Source of the DNA: Nautilus pompilius
Lineage: Eukaryota; Mollusca; Cephalopoda; Nautilida; Nautilidae
Direction of reading: 5' to 3'
Assembly (NCBI GenBank): GCA_018389105.1
Contig: JACATO010002730.1
Location: 4,260,501-4,324,500, forward strand
Length of the DNA: 64,000 nucleotides
The notes below the pieces were generated by a model that was not told the origin of the DNA, did not search any database, and was given only the letters and a program-made list of their open reading frames with translations. The translations under genes were made by a program, and so were the position numbers. Shown here piece after piece: positions 22,906-35,680 of this stretch. Positions within the stretch are counted from its first letter, which is position 1. Each line of letters opens with the position of its first letter.

Positions 22906-25900
22906 GTTGATGCTTTAGAAATCGGTCTACGAGAGTAACAGGGATTATTAAGACCTTGTGTTTTTTTCTTTTTCTTCTCTTTATACACACGTTTCGATGT
23001 ATTATTAAATGGATCCCTCCTCCAAACACTAACACTTGGCAGTCACCACCGTCACGCAAAGAAGTGCTACTCTCACATTTCTACCTTTCAGGTAAATTAA
23101 AATTCCGAGAGCTTTCGATCGTTGACATGAGCCGCGCGCGCCGCCGTCGGTATAAGTGTCGAGACACGAAGCGAAATTTAACTTCTATTTTTTAAAAAAA
23201 AAAATTACTTTAAAATTTTACGTTCGAATTTAAACAAAAAAAATTTTTTTAAATCAGTTGATCCAAAAAAAAAAAAAAATTTAGGACGATTTCAGCTTGG
23301 CACAGCCATTTAATCTCAATTTTATAATCCGAGTTTTAAAATTATAACTCTCTGCTTATAACGAGATTGAAAAGCGAGCATTCGTTTTCAGCCGACGTTT
23401 AGCTAACTTAGTTAATCGTAAGAAGAGAATTATGCAAAATAATGCATGAAAGTTTGCTCTCCCCCCCAGACAATAAATACATTTTTCACATTTAATAAAC
23501 GAAAGACTTTAAAGTTTATTGGCAACCAAAAAAAAAATAGTGAAAATCGAATGAGATTTTTCGCTAAAACCAAGAAACTGAAGGCGAGTGGACATTCAGT
23601 TGTACTTTCCAGTTTTTATCACTCCTGCTATTATGAAATTATCGACCTTGAGACGAACATTTTTGTTTCTCCGTCCTCAAGAAGTCCAAACGAAGAATAT
23701 TAGGTTATGCCAAGATAACGATTGTTATTTTCGAATTGGCTAGAAATGATGGTCCCGACGAAACCAATTAAAAGTCTGTATTTCTGAGGCAGACTAGATT
23801 CGAACCAGCGAACTATTTTACGTTAATCTATCGGCCCACCTAAGCTTATAGGTAATATTTAAGTTTCATGCATAAATTAAAGGCAGCCACATTTTTTTCT
23901 GATCTCTACAAGCAGGGGAGCAGACAGTTTCGCTATATTGCCCTCGATTTACAATTTTATAACTTCCCCATTGTAGATGCCGAAACGTCAATAATTTTAT
24001 ACCAGCTAAATTGGTGATAAAAGCTCCAAAAGTTCAACGCCGACAACATTCCGTAAATATCTGGAGATCCGGTGTCCACAAAATGTCAGAGAGATCTGCT
24101 AAAAGAAGATCGTATAAAACTTGGGAATAGTTTGTTTCATTCTTTTGTTGCTCCGCGTTTGCAAAAAAATCATCACAAAAACATTTGACCTTAATTTAGG
24201 CAGGATTTTATTAGTCTTTTTAAATTATCTAGATCCGTGATTAATGTTCTTGCGGTTTCGCCTGTAAAATTAGATGAGATTATATAGCGCAATAGCAAAG
24301 CTAAATTTCAAATGTCAAAGCACTCGAAGTATCCGCCCAATGATATTAATCAATTATTCTTGTTTGTTTTAGCTCCATTACTGATCTATAGATATACTGG
24401 TCCTAGAAGACACAAGATTAAACCTTGAAACGTCCTTGTTCACAGCTATTAACCTTCTCACAATCAGCCAGATTAAGGATTTGTGATTAAAGTAAATACC
24501 AAAATTAATTATGTTTGAGGAACAGCGAAAAACATCTCCGTTTTTTCTTCTTCTTTTGTATACACAATTTTAAACACATTCGTAAACAATTACTGACTCA
24601 TTCTTTCACGTCTCTGGGATGGAAGACAATAAGAAATGACGAATATAATTCGAAGACCTGAGTTTATGACCAGCTGAGAGGTTACTTGAAGTTGACTATT
24701 CATTAAGACAGATTTCTTAGATATAGTTGTATGCAGTTACCTATAAAAAAAACCCTACTCTAATAATTTTAACAATATAAACCGCCAAAATTTATTCTGT
24801 AATGGGCGCATAACTGTTATGCAGTTATTTGGTAGCGTTAACAATACACAAAGCTTGTAAATTATAGACATGAAATATATCCGCTTATCGGTCACTTCGT
24901 CCAGGTTTTACTGAAGTTTGCAGGCATCCTTCAATTGCCGATGTGAGAGTAATCTTGGTCTTTTGGTTTTACTTGCTATCAACAATCAAGAGGCTCTTGC
25001 AGATCCTAAATGGGGTGTCTAACTGTACAGGGAAGATCTAGAAAAGCAACTGCTGTATATTTTTCCTTCTTCCAATCTGTACTGGCTCTGGTTATAGGAC
25101 ATGTTGATTCACCTCCCTGCAAAGTGATTTCGGTCGAGAACCTTCTTATTGAATATGTTCAGGCAGGTTTTCTGATGCAGAATATAAAATTTGGACCTTT
25201 TTCATGAATGCAAGATCAATTTTAACACCATACCAATCTACGCCGTTGTTCGATATAAGCTGTATTTGAATGTTGATTGTACATATTAGGTTAAAATGCC
25301 TTGATATCCTTTCTCGAGACCCACATGTGATCATAAGATGGTAAATGTAAACAGCTGCAAAGATTAGAAACCTATGCAGGGTAACTTACCAATATGTGCT
25401 GCACAAGTAATGGCAACGACCTTTATCCAAATCCGTCATCAAATACTTTCATCAAGTACCACGTCCGGTATATACACGTCACTGGAGGAACTATTAGACA
25501 GTACCTTCCTTGACTTAATAGAGGTGGTACTACAACTGATAAAAAAGGATTATTATAGTCACTGTCGATGTGGAAAACAAGATTAGTGGTAAGACGCCTA
25601 GAAAGTTGGTTTGAAGTGATTAACGGACGAGTATTCATTGCAAACCACCTACGGAGAGCAAAAGATTGGCGCCAGTTATCTCACCGCGAGTAAATGAACG
25701 TCACCACCTAGATTCAGTATCCAGGACAATTAGTTCACATAGATCAGTGGTGGCCGTTTGGTTGTCAGATACATAAATCATAAGTGGACATCTCTTGAAC
25801 AATACTGCTAGCCTAAACGTTTGGTGCGTTAGGCATCCTACTGATAAAATAAATAATTACGGATGACCAGCGCACCCTGTCTCCAGCATTTCAAATCATA

Positions 25901-25955
25901 ACCCATTTTAACCGGTCTGCAAAAGACTGGTTTGTTTTTCCTACTACTTCCACAT
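22906..25955. other. No gene identified; possible repeat fragments
   Basis: A reverse B-box-like GATTCGAACC at about 23,794-23,803, followed by tRNA-like sequence, suggests a SINE fragment. The segment 24,880-25,720 has several mid-length frames on both strands that look like the shattered coding sequence of an old mobile element, but I could not assign a family. The rest is AT-rich and featureless. Confidence 0.4.
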
Positions 25956-26525
25956 CTGAATCAAATCTACCTATAATCTTGGATAATCAAGGCTAGATTG
26001 TTTTTTTTTTCTTTTCTATTCCCTCACAATAACTAAGATTTTTCATTTCTCGAATCATTTTGTTGAAACACTTTTGCACCCTTTCCAACCTGTCATCATC
26101 TTTAACAAGATGGCAGCACCAAGTTTCGACTAAATTTAATAAGCCTGAAGCAGAAAAAGCAGAACGCCATGTTATTTTATTATATTTCGGTTTGATAAAT
26201 GTGACGTTTTACTTAATATTTATTTTCAGAACTTAGTTCACCCTCCGTATTGTTAACAAGAGTATAATCCAGCCAATTCTTAGAATTCATATGGATACAA
26301 GTATATTTAGAAAATTTTAAGTCCACGTGTATTTAATTTGTGCACGTCTCTCTGGAACGTCTTCAGTTTTCATACAATTGGGTCTTGCCATATAACGTGA
26401 AACCGTCAACAAACTTCTATAATTATATTTCCTATTCCAATATCAACGTTAATCACGTAAACCATAATGATTGGTCCCAGAAAAGAGCCATAACATATCT
26501 TATCTGGAACTTTTTTTGCCGAAGA
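25956..26525 (-). pseudogene. CR1/L2-like LINE reverse transcriptase, decayed
   Basis: Two minus-strand blocks are diagnostic. At about 26,525-26,430, KICYGSFLGPIIMVYVINVD corresponds to the RT segment normally reading G-x-P-Q-G-S-x-L-G-P-L-L-F-x-x-Y-I-N-D. At about 26,140-26,040, KDDDRLERVQKCFNKMIREM then KNLSY matches the LE-x-VQ-x-x-x-x-K-M-I block of the C-terminal part of jockey/CR1/L2-type ORF2. Upstream of it LVETWCCHLV stands where Y-G-x-x-V-W usually occurs. The blocks are separated by eroded sequence and stops. The catalytic FADD box is not found. Clade assignment is inference from motif wording. Confidence 0.72.
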
Positions 26526-27121
26526 TGTGGTAAGACCTGAAACGAAATAGCGATTTATACTTAATAAATAATTCAAAACTCAATTCCACTGGTGTAAGTA
26601 TTTATAATAACAAGCATTTTTGATCGAGAAAGCAGTCTTCTAAAAGACTTTAAATATGGTAATTTTCAGGAGGTAAAAGTTGTAATGAGTAGTATGTCGT
26701 CGTTTGGAATCGTACAGATTAACGTCCGCTATCGATGGTTGGCGATAAGAACCGAAATTCACAGAGCCACCAAATTTCTTTGACTTGGCAGATTGATACA
26801 CAGTTGATTATGGGGTTTGTCCTTATAGCGATCGCATAATTTTGTTTAAACGGAAAAGGAACAAAAATCAAGTTGTCAAAATTGACGTTTTCGTTTATGG
26901 TGGGCTGCGAATAGCGGATGTCTTACCTGAGAAACAACACTGCAGATAATTAACCTGGCGAGCTATGATGCCACTGGCTTTTCCGTTGTAGCTGGAAAAT
27001 AAATTTACGATAAATAGAACGGCTACAATAAGCGAGACAATAGGAAAACGCAGCGAAAATTAAGCGCATGAATTCAGAAAGATCGAAAAGAAACGTGAAT
27101 AAGCAGAGTACATTGCCTGGT

Positions 27122-27180
<59 letters not shown>
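27122..27180. repeat. (GA)n microsatellite
   Basis: A perfect GA dinucleotide run of nearly 60 bases. Confidence 0.98.
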
Positions 27181-27183
<3 letters not shown>

Positions 27184-30002
27184 TTTGGTGAACGAAAACC
27201 AAAGTGTACGCATAATAGGACAATTAGTTTAGTTAGGTGTGACACTTTTATAAGAAGAAATGACAGCCACAAACTGTATGTAGTAAGGTAAGTCGAATAA
27301 GCAGCAGTTTTCCGACATCATTAAGTCCATGTACTAACAAAAAGCAAAAAAAAGAGAGACTTAATAAATAAATAAAGTTGATCTTATTATCGAAACTTCT
27401 AGCCTCGACAATTTTAATACCTATCGTTATTCCACAACTCTACAGAGAGGCTGGTGAAAAGGTGACTTTCCCAAACTGAATAACTCCGCTGTTCATGATG
27501 AAAGATTCCCGTAAAATAAGAAAAAAACCAAAAGTAACAAAGGAAGATGTCAGACTTTGAAGCTGCATTAATATTTCCTTCTGCCTAAACTCGAGTCGCC
27601 TTCCACAGCCCACGTTTTGGAAGGTAGTACTGACTGGGTAATATTATGAAAGCTATGCATGTGATATTAATTGGAAAATCCTACATAAATTCTTTTCCAT
27701 CCATGCTAACAAGCACAAAAGGAAAATGATAAACTCCATGAAAGACTTGCATTCTAATGCTCGGGATGACATGATTCCACATGCCATCTTCCTCTGTCAG
27801 CAAATGCAAGAAATGTAAGACCTAGTTCAAAATTTGGCTGTGCACCTAGAGAGCAGACCTCATCTGTACTGGTGCATTATTGGTTTCACCGCTAAAATGA
27901 AAAGAAGTTGACCACTAGGCCTTTGGAATGGATCTAGCCATGTTACTCACACACGCACACACGTTCTCATTTGCACGTCACACTTAGTAACCTTCTCCAA
28001 AAATGTTTTGAAAAGTAAAACAGAACTGTTGTATCAGCCACCCCATCAGGCTTGCTCTCCCCACTAATAAATGACCATTCTACCTTCTGTCAATTATATT
28101 TACAGATATCATTTTGTTTTACTTAAACACTGCACAATGACGAAATGGAATTTTGGAATTTATGGCTAAATTAATATGAGGTTTATTTGTTCTTTTCAGA
28201 AAAAGTGACAACATTCTCTTTCTACTTTGAAGTTGAAATTCATGGCATACAAACAAAGACAGTATTCATGAATGGAATACAGTTTGCTACATTAAAATAA
28301 TTTTTAAATTAATGTTTATCAATCTTCACAAAAAAGGGGAATAAAAAAAAAACAAACTTCTTAATGTCACACCAAGACCCAGACTCTGCATAGAAAAAAA
28401 TTGTGATGTCAGCTGTTTTTTTTTGTCTCTGGTCCTGTGGCACACTGATGTCATTACCATCTTCAGCTGCCAGTGAGTGATTCTTATGGTAACTCTGTCA
28501 ATCCTACTCAAGCAATCAATGCGAGTAGAATGTCTTAATTGTACAGTTTCTCCTCTGATTAGTTAACATTCGCTTCGCTATCACCTATCCGTGTTTAAGT
28601 CATTCAGAAACCTCATTTGCAGAAATGAAACTAATGGAAAAGATATTCCGATAAATAAAAGAAAACTATTCAACCCTAACCCTGCTAAATGATATCCAAA
28701 TGTGGCACAGTCTATCTATTTCCTGAAATGCCAGGTGTCTTTGGCCCCTTCCACCTACGTAAGTGTCAGGACTTTCTTTACAGGTAAAAATAATTTAAAA
28801 AACCCATCTATAATTTTCAAAAAGAAAGTACCGATAAAATAAAATTTATTTATTTATTTTCTGGCTGTGGTTTGGTAGCCTCTAACCAAATAAAGCTGTT
28901 TATGAATCCACTTAAATAGACTTCACTTGCCTGTACAGTACTGTATATTAATTACTACATACTGTTCCAGAAGTTTGAAGAGGTACCTTAAAAAAAAAGA
29001 AAAATAAAGTATGGACTAAGGGACATAATTCAAAGAAGACATTACTGGATCAGTGTTCAGGGTGAAAAAAATATTTGCCAACAGTTATTGCGCTAATCTG
29101 CGGCTGGGCAGATGCAGAATGGTTGCTACGGCAACGTCCATTTTGGAAGCCACGCTTAAATCATGCACTTTCAAATTCAGAAATGATATTTGCACAAGGG
29201 CGATTTTGCAAAGAAATAATTTTAAAAAAAAAACACATCAACAACAGATCTGATACTGAGAATGCCAGAGCACTGTTATAAGCTGTCATTTAAACATGTA
29301 TTCTGTTATTTATTTATTTTTAATAAAATATTTCATTATTTGCAAATAATGATATGACATGGGCTCAGTATTAAATAAAATGGTGCATGTGGTTTTGCAT
29401 TTACAACATTTCCTCTGAATTTTGTTGTGTGCTTTAATTATTGTCATAAGATTTTAATTTGCTTTCATATTTAAATAATAATAATAATGGAAATTAAAAA
29501 AAAACTGAAATTACTGTCATTATCTATTTAAGCATTTGTTCTTTCATTTATATGAAATATAAATTACAATTAATGCTTAGAAACTCCTCATCATCATCAT
29601 CAGGCGCCATCTTCAAAATAGACTAGAAAGGACGCCCACAAGGCGGACTTGTGATTCTTCCATGCTGAGCATAAACCCAGGAATGAATCTACCAAATCAA
29701 AAACTCAAAATTTTGTAAAATGAAATAAATCAACAATGTTTGGAGGGACAACCGACATGTGCAGTGGTCATCAAACATTTCAGAAAATTCTGTATATTTT
29801 AAAGTGGAATAGCTAAAGCAAGATTTAGCATTTTGCAAACTGTAAGTATCTCATAAACATGTGTATTCTACCCAAAACTGTTAGCATTACACCAGCCAAC
29901 ATTTTTTTCACTTTTTTTCCTGCTGACTAAGATCTGACACTTGTTTTTAACTAATTTTGGGTCACTGGTTTCAAAATTAAAATTAGTTTTTGCCTAGCAC
30001 GT
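27181..30002. other. No confirmed gene; CpG boundary region
   Basis: CpG dinucleotides drop sharply at about 27.6 kb. A plus-strand stretch at about 27,715-27,910 translates to a protein-like sequence (KRKMINSMKDLHSNARDDMI then CQQMQEM) with a stop, possibly an unassigned transposon relic. A brief CpG-containing spot at about 29,090-29,210 is the only exception in this part. Nothing else was recognised. Confidence 0.4.
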
Positions 30003-30706
30003 CAAGTTTTTGTTCTATGGGATCTTAAAATGGTTGACTTTTTACTTGGTCAACGAGGAGAATACACGAAATATCCATGTGTCTTGTGCCTGTGGGATAG
30101 TAGAGCTAAGGACAAGCATTGGACTCAGAAGAACTGGCCGGTGAGAACATGCTTAAGTGTCGGAGAACCAAATATCAAAAACCAACCACTAGTAGATCGG
30201 GTAAAAATCATCTTTCCTTCTCTCCACATCAAACTGTCTTTAATGATGCAGTATGTTAAAACTTTGAGCATAGAAGGTAACTGTTTTAAGTACATATACA
30301 CGACATTTCCTAGCCTCAGTTATGAAAAATAAAAGCTGGTGTGTTTGACTGGCCACAGATCAGAAAACTGATGAGACATCAACATTTCACAAGCTCCATG
30401 AATGATATGGAGAAAAGGGCATGGAATTCTTTTGTGGCTGTTGTGAAAAATTTCCTGGGAAACAAAAAAGCTGAAAATTACAAAGATCTTATTCAAACAT
30501 TGCTTAAGAATTTTCGTCGTCTGGGTTGCAACATGAGCATAAAAGTTCATTTCCTCAACAGTCATCTTGATAAATTTCCTGGAAATCTAGGTGATGTAAG
30601 TGATGAGCAAGGTGAAAGATTCCATCATGATATAGAAGCTATGGAGGAGCGATACCAAGGAAGGTGGGATACTCACATGATGGCCAACTACTGTTGGAGT
30701 ATTTAA
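30003..30706 (+). pseudogene. Uncharacterised repeat-encoded protein (WDSRA family), copy 1, one frameshift
   Basis: This protein family occurs in many copies in arthropod and other invertebrate genomes (my recollection) and has no function I can name. This copy begins inside the protein at LWDLKMVDFLLGQ. It contains EYTKYPCVLCLWDSRAKDKH, whose C-x2-C could bind zinc, then FPSLHIKLSLM. A single-base loss in an A-run near 30,322-30,332 shifts the frame. The second part (from 30,338) contains KRAWNSFVAVVKNFLGNKKA, then NMSIKVHFLNSHLDKFPGNL and DEQGERFHHDIEAMEERYQG, ending WDTHMMANYCWSI. The conserved D, E and H residues could form a nuclease-like active site, but that is conjecture. The N-terminal half is missing, so this is a partial, broken copy. 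Confidence 0.75.
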
Positions 30707-31200
30707 AGAGACTGTCTGGAAATGAATCACTCCAGAAAAGCCTACAAACAAAAATTTAATCCATGAAGGAGGAATGTGTCATTTACTAATATCAGTTAAT
30801 GTAAATAAACCCATGTCTATCATTGTTTTGTTTGTACGGTATTCTAAATGAAATGATAAGAATATTCTGGATTAGTTTGTGCCCATTTTTGACTAAAATT
30901 CATTCAATTCTAGCTTCGATTTATATTTTTCTATTTCAGTATTTTGACCTGATATTTCATAGTTAACCAATATATTTGTTAATCTCAAAATTGATTCATG
31001 GTATTGTTTGTTGGAATGGTATTCTAAATAAAATGACAAGAATAGGATTGAGGTGATTGTGGAAATCATTGTAATTGGGTACTTTTTTATGGTGATTGAT
31101 CGAAAATGGGGGGATGCTGTAGAGCAAAAAACTTGATGTGATAGGCAAAACCCCATGTGATATTTGAGTTCAGTGCCCCCAAAATTAGTCACAAACAACC
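30707..31200 (+). repeat. 3' tail of WDSRA copy with an internal imperfect duplication
   Basis: After the stop codon a segment containing GGTATTCTAAATGAAATGAT (about 30,838) recurs in similar form as GGTATTCTAAATAAAATGAC (about 31,018), roughly 180 bases later. This suggests an imperfect tandem duplication in the element's tail. The outer boundary of the element is not defined. Confidence 0.5.
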
Positions 31201-33494
31201 TCAGAGATAAGTCAGCAAAAATTGTGTTGACCAGTGTTATCTATCTAACCAAAAAGATTACATTATAAATTGTAATAATTTAAATAAAACCAAAGATACT
31301 GTTCAAATCGAACCCAACTGGAATAACATCATTTTAATGGTGTCTGGCTGATGTTCTATTTGATTCTCTCTAATATACACATTCTCCCCCCCCCCACCAT
31401 TTTGTTAACAAGTATTATTTATATATTTGTTTGTTTGCTAATCTCACTTTACTATAACCAAACAAAAATTATAAACAAAATTGTTTTTTGGAACCACTGG
31501 TTTATTTGATAATTTACTGTTGTAGTATGTTTTCTTGTTTTTTGTTGTTTTTAAATCTTGTTTTTCCTAATTTGTTTAATTATAATCCTTAGAAAACATT
31601 AAATTAATAATAATAATATAAAAGAAAAAGGGAAAGTCGTTATATTTCTGTTAACTTTGAAAATGCTTCAGCACACATCAGAATAGAAGAAGTATTGATG
31701 AATTAAGGATTATTTATACTCTTCATCATGGTAAAGTAAAGTAAAAATCGATCTAATGTAATAAACACCAAGGAATGCAAAGAGATAAAGGCAGACAAAG
31801 AATCAGCCAACTTCGAGTGTATATTTTGTTATAAAAACAACTTCACAGTATTTCTCTTTGTAAGTAAACCATGCAAACAGCTCCTATGGTTTATATATAA
31901 GTCACCAGCTTTGCACAATTTGTGATTACATTCAAATGGATTTTTCTCAGAATGAAACTCCATCAATTTGACTGTTAGTGTGGTTCAACTACAAAAAAGA
32001 ATAGAAAACAATAAAAGTAGAAATATCCAATACTGAACACTTTACAAGAAAAAAAAACAACAAAAACATTCATGTTTTATCACTCTTGTTACTTGTTTAG
32101 CAGGTAGGGCTACAAATTTTGAGAAACGAAAAAAGTATTTGGCAGAAGGCAAGAAAACTTATCACTTTTAATAACCCAATTTAAAAACAAGTGTTTCTTC
32201 GTGCCACTTAACATAATATTTTCAATTTTATTTATTTATTTGTCGTTCTTTTCAAAATATAATCACAATTTGTAAATTAAAAAAAAGACTTTAACTTAGC
32301 CTGACAATTCTGTAAAGAGCGCAATTAATACACATATAAGTTATTTCTGAAGCCTATGGATGGAAAATCTGTCCATTTAGAAATGTAATTCTGGGAGATA
32401 ATCCGCTGATTTACAAAAAAGCTGCCTATTTACTGCCATAAATCTGATATAAGATTTTTTTTGCAAAACTAAATCCCAGGCATTTACAAAAATTTTAATA
32501 TATATAAAATATTTTTAAAGAAAGAAAAGTGAAGAATTTATAACCCTGTTCAATAAAAATAAAGTTTAGAAAAATTATATCTTTCATCTTTATCTTTTCA
32601 ACTCTTTATTTAGACACTCTCAAAGTATGCAAACGGTAATTAATTTTCATTTAAATTTTACAAGTAATTACTGAAAAACAAGATCACTCTACCACTATTT
32701 ACACATATCAAACTGATCTTTTTTTGAAGCAAGCATTTCCCTGGCATTTTATTAGTGACTAACCTTTCATGGTCCAAGGGGAAATAACTTTTTTTTTTCA
32801 ATTTTATTTTTTTTTAAATATCTGGGAGTGAATCTTCCAATTATTATAGATTTAAAAAAAAAAAGGAATAAAAACAAGCAAACAAATGCTGTTTAGAAAA
32901 ATTAAAATATGAACCATTTCTAGAGCTGCATTCGCAATGAAAATTATTTTTAATTAAAACAAAAAAGTATTCTGTTTGTATCTCTCTCAGTTAAAGGTGA
33001 AAATACAAGCCCAGGTGTTTTAAGATATATAACTCATGTGGTACAGAGGGTTAAGTTGACAGTTTATTCCATATTCATAAACAAACTATCAATTATTCTT
33101 TTTACTATCATATCACTGATAATCCTAAAGATGTAAAAAAAATGCATGTTCTCGGGTTACTGATGTGTTGTTATTATTTACAAAGCAGTTGCTTTTATTG
33201 TTATTCATCTAACTCTAAAATTAACTATCTTTCAAGATGATATATAAATAAAACAGTCTGATAAATCATTTAATTTATTTAACTTGGACTGATTTGCTAG
33301 CTTTTAATTTTTTTAAAGTTCCAGTACACTACCGCTTTTGCCTTGAAAAAAATTAATAATATGCATATTAGCATTTAGAGAATAGTTTGATTCAAAGTTA
33401 TATATATATATACTAAAGATGTTCAAATGGAAACCTGTCTGAATTAAAAAATTACCTAACTTGTATCTAGCCTGGCTTCATTTATGCATCTCAT

Positions 33495-33526
<32 letters not shown>

Positions 33527-34051
33527 CATAATACACATGCATTGAACATAACATTTTCTTTTAAAATTTATATTATGAAAATTTCTTTTTACTATTTTTA
33601 CCATTAAGAAATTATAGTTCACACAAACTGCATAATACTCTTTCAGAATCCACAAATGAATCTGAAGTTTTTTCTCTTAAAAGCAAATGATGCTGTAGTT
33701 TTATTGTTATTTTATGAGTAGAACAATAGTAAGAACACAAGGTTCTTTCCTTTTTCTAAACTAGCTACATGGCTTTCTGTATCTTTTTATTTGTAATTAT
33801 TTCCCTTACATCATATACTCTCACTTTTCTGCTAGAGCTTTTCATATATCCATTGTCATACAAAACTGTAGTCCCATAACGAACTAAAATACAAAGGTAA
33901 CTTTAACGAATAACTAGATACCTGGAAAATTCATGATTTCATGAATTTTACAGAAATCGTACATTTGACTGCTTCCCACGAATTTAGTATTTTTATTTTG
34001 CTTGTGATATTTTGAATTGGTCCTCACTTTCCCTGTTTATTTGAAAAAATT
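31201..34051. other. No recognisable gene
   Basis: Strongly AT-rich and CpG-poor. It includes a (TA)n tract at about 33,494-33,521 and a shorter one near 33,396-33,412. Intron-like or intergenic. Confidence 0.5.
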
Positions 34052-34590
34052 TCACATAACAGAAACACTACAGTTTTGGGCGCATGGATCAGTGCCTGTG
34101 CTGCGAATTTTGTTACTATGGTAACAGGTTGAGCAGCCCACTCGGGAAATGAAATTCCTGGTTTCACTCAAAACTGCACAGCAGAAATCAAGGAAATCAA
34201 GTACCACGCCACTGAAAGTGACATAAGCATCCATGTTCTTGTGGAAGAAGACTGAAATACTCTTCTCAAACACAGCAGAACTTGCACGTTTCCACCTGCC
34301 AGACTGCCAAATTCCCTAGATGGGTACGGGCAACGTCTGCATACGGGGAAGAGGTGTCCACTTGGCAGAGGCAAGCAATGAGTTCCGAAATGGAAAAGAG
34401 CTGCTAAGTGCTGTTCTTTAACGAAATTTAAATGAACATCGTTTAAAGGTTCTAAGACTGAGTTAAAATCTATGTAACTATGACCAGTGCATTTGTTCAT
34501 GAATACTTCAGCAGATTTATGAGACTGTTGTTTATTAATTAATGGGTTTGTGATGTTCTCTCCAAAATGAAAAGGCTGCAAATGCATCAA
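34052..34590 (-). other. Overlapping unidentified open frames in an AT-rich zone
   Basis: Two minus-strand frames overlap here: 140 codons (34,590-34,168) and 73 codons (34,273-34,052). The second can be extended upstream to a TAG through GIWQSGRWKRASSAVFEKSI. It reads VFFHKNMDAYVTFSGVVLDF, then CCAVLSETRNFISRVGC. The first has six cysteines and includes HFGTHCLPLPSGHLFPVCRR. The block is GC-richer than its flanks, which suggests former or present coding constraint. No family is recognised, no splice sites are convincing, and I cannot say which frame, if either, is real. Confidence 0.25.
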
Positions 34591-35479
34591 ATTGTACAGA
34601 GTTTAATTTTTTAAAAAGGCTTTAGAATTTTCTGTAATGTCAGTTTAATATTGTAAGATTAATATCTTTAAAGTATAATTCTTTTTCTAAAACTGATTTT
34701 AAAATGTTTTATTTTATCAATGAAAATATAAAATCTGTTGTTGATAAGTTATTTTAACTTCTGTATCCAAAATGTTATCCTTTTAAATTACTTTTAGCGA
34801 TTGTTTATCACATTTAAAAAGATGCTTTAGATTGCAACTTCCCCATTACAACGTTCATTTGGAACTTGTAGGGATACATGTGTTAGTTCTGAACATGCCT
34901 TTGGTATCAGGGTGAAGTAACTTTTACCAAAATGTCTTTTTTAGTAGTTTTTAAAATAAATGTTACTGTGACATTCTGTGACCATTCGTGAATTTCATTA
35001 AAAGTGTCATGAATTTTCTGCCCTACATATAACACATATCTGCATATATATATATTAAAACAATATATTTATTAGAATGCTGTCTCCCACCCATATAATA
35101 CATCCATAGAATTCTGTATCTAAATAACAATTTCCAGATTTCTAGTACTTACATGTATATAATAATATAGTTAGTTATTTGTAGCCATTATTTAAAACTA
35201 ATATAAATAATAGTTACCTCCCTTGTATTGTAAACTGGACTAAGGAAAAGCACACTGTGCATACAGAAAGTAAACTTATTTGACTGACAAAGTAAAGACA
35301 CCGAATACCGTATTGGGTTAAAGTACAGTATAGAGTCAGCATACACTGGGTTACAAAAAAAGAAAGCAGGAAGCATCGAGGCTTGTTCCAAACCTTACCT
35401 TTACATTCTGAAAATGTCTCATCATTAATTCTTCTTCGCTAAATTGATGGAAGGAAAGATTCTTTCAAGATGTTGAAGA
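34591..35479. other. No recognisable feature
   Basis: AT-rich, CpG-poor sequence with a short TA repeat near 35,045. Confidence 0.5.
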
Positions 35480-35680
35480 AACTCATCAAGAGCCTCTACT
35501 AGAAGTCTTCATTTTCTAAATGTAGGAGGTAACTAGAGTTTCCAAAGGAACCCATGTGGATGGCTGGCTGGTGAAGAGCAAGAAGAAACCGTGCCAACCA
35601 AGAAGGTATGCTGAGTGAGATTCAAACTTGGGCCCTTAACTTTAGTGGCTCAGTAGTCTAACCACAGGAGAACAAGATCA
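35480..35680 (-). repeat. Dispersed SINE-like repeat, copy 1
   Basis: Read on the minus strand, this unit contains a B-box-like GTTTGAATCTC, then GGCACGGTTTCTTCTTGCTC, a GCC/GGTTCC-rich segment and CCTACATTTAGAAAATGAAG. The same order of blocks appears at 50,130-50,430 (same strand) and 51,380-51,600 (opposite strand), which identifies a dispersed family. The B-box-like sequence suggests a tRNA-derived SINE. Ends are approximate. Confidence 0.55.

Noticed and set aside
23794..23850. Possible intact tRNA gene
   Set aside because: Only a B-box-like sequence is evident. A full cloverleaf with a paired acceptor stem could not be drawn, so it is at most a SINE fragment.
24880..25720. Possible further retrotransposon on the minus strand
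   Set aside because: Several mid-length frames look like broken coding sequence, but no reverse-transcriptase, integrase or transposase motif could be placed, so no family is claimed.
27560..27910. Possible MULE-like transposase fragment (SDFEAALIF followed by protein-like sequence)
   Set aside because: The resemblance rests on one short motif without the expected downstream C-x-x-H block, which is too weak to annotate.
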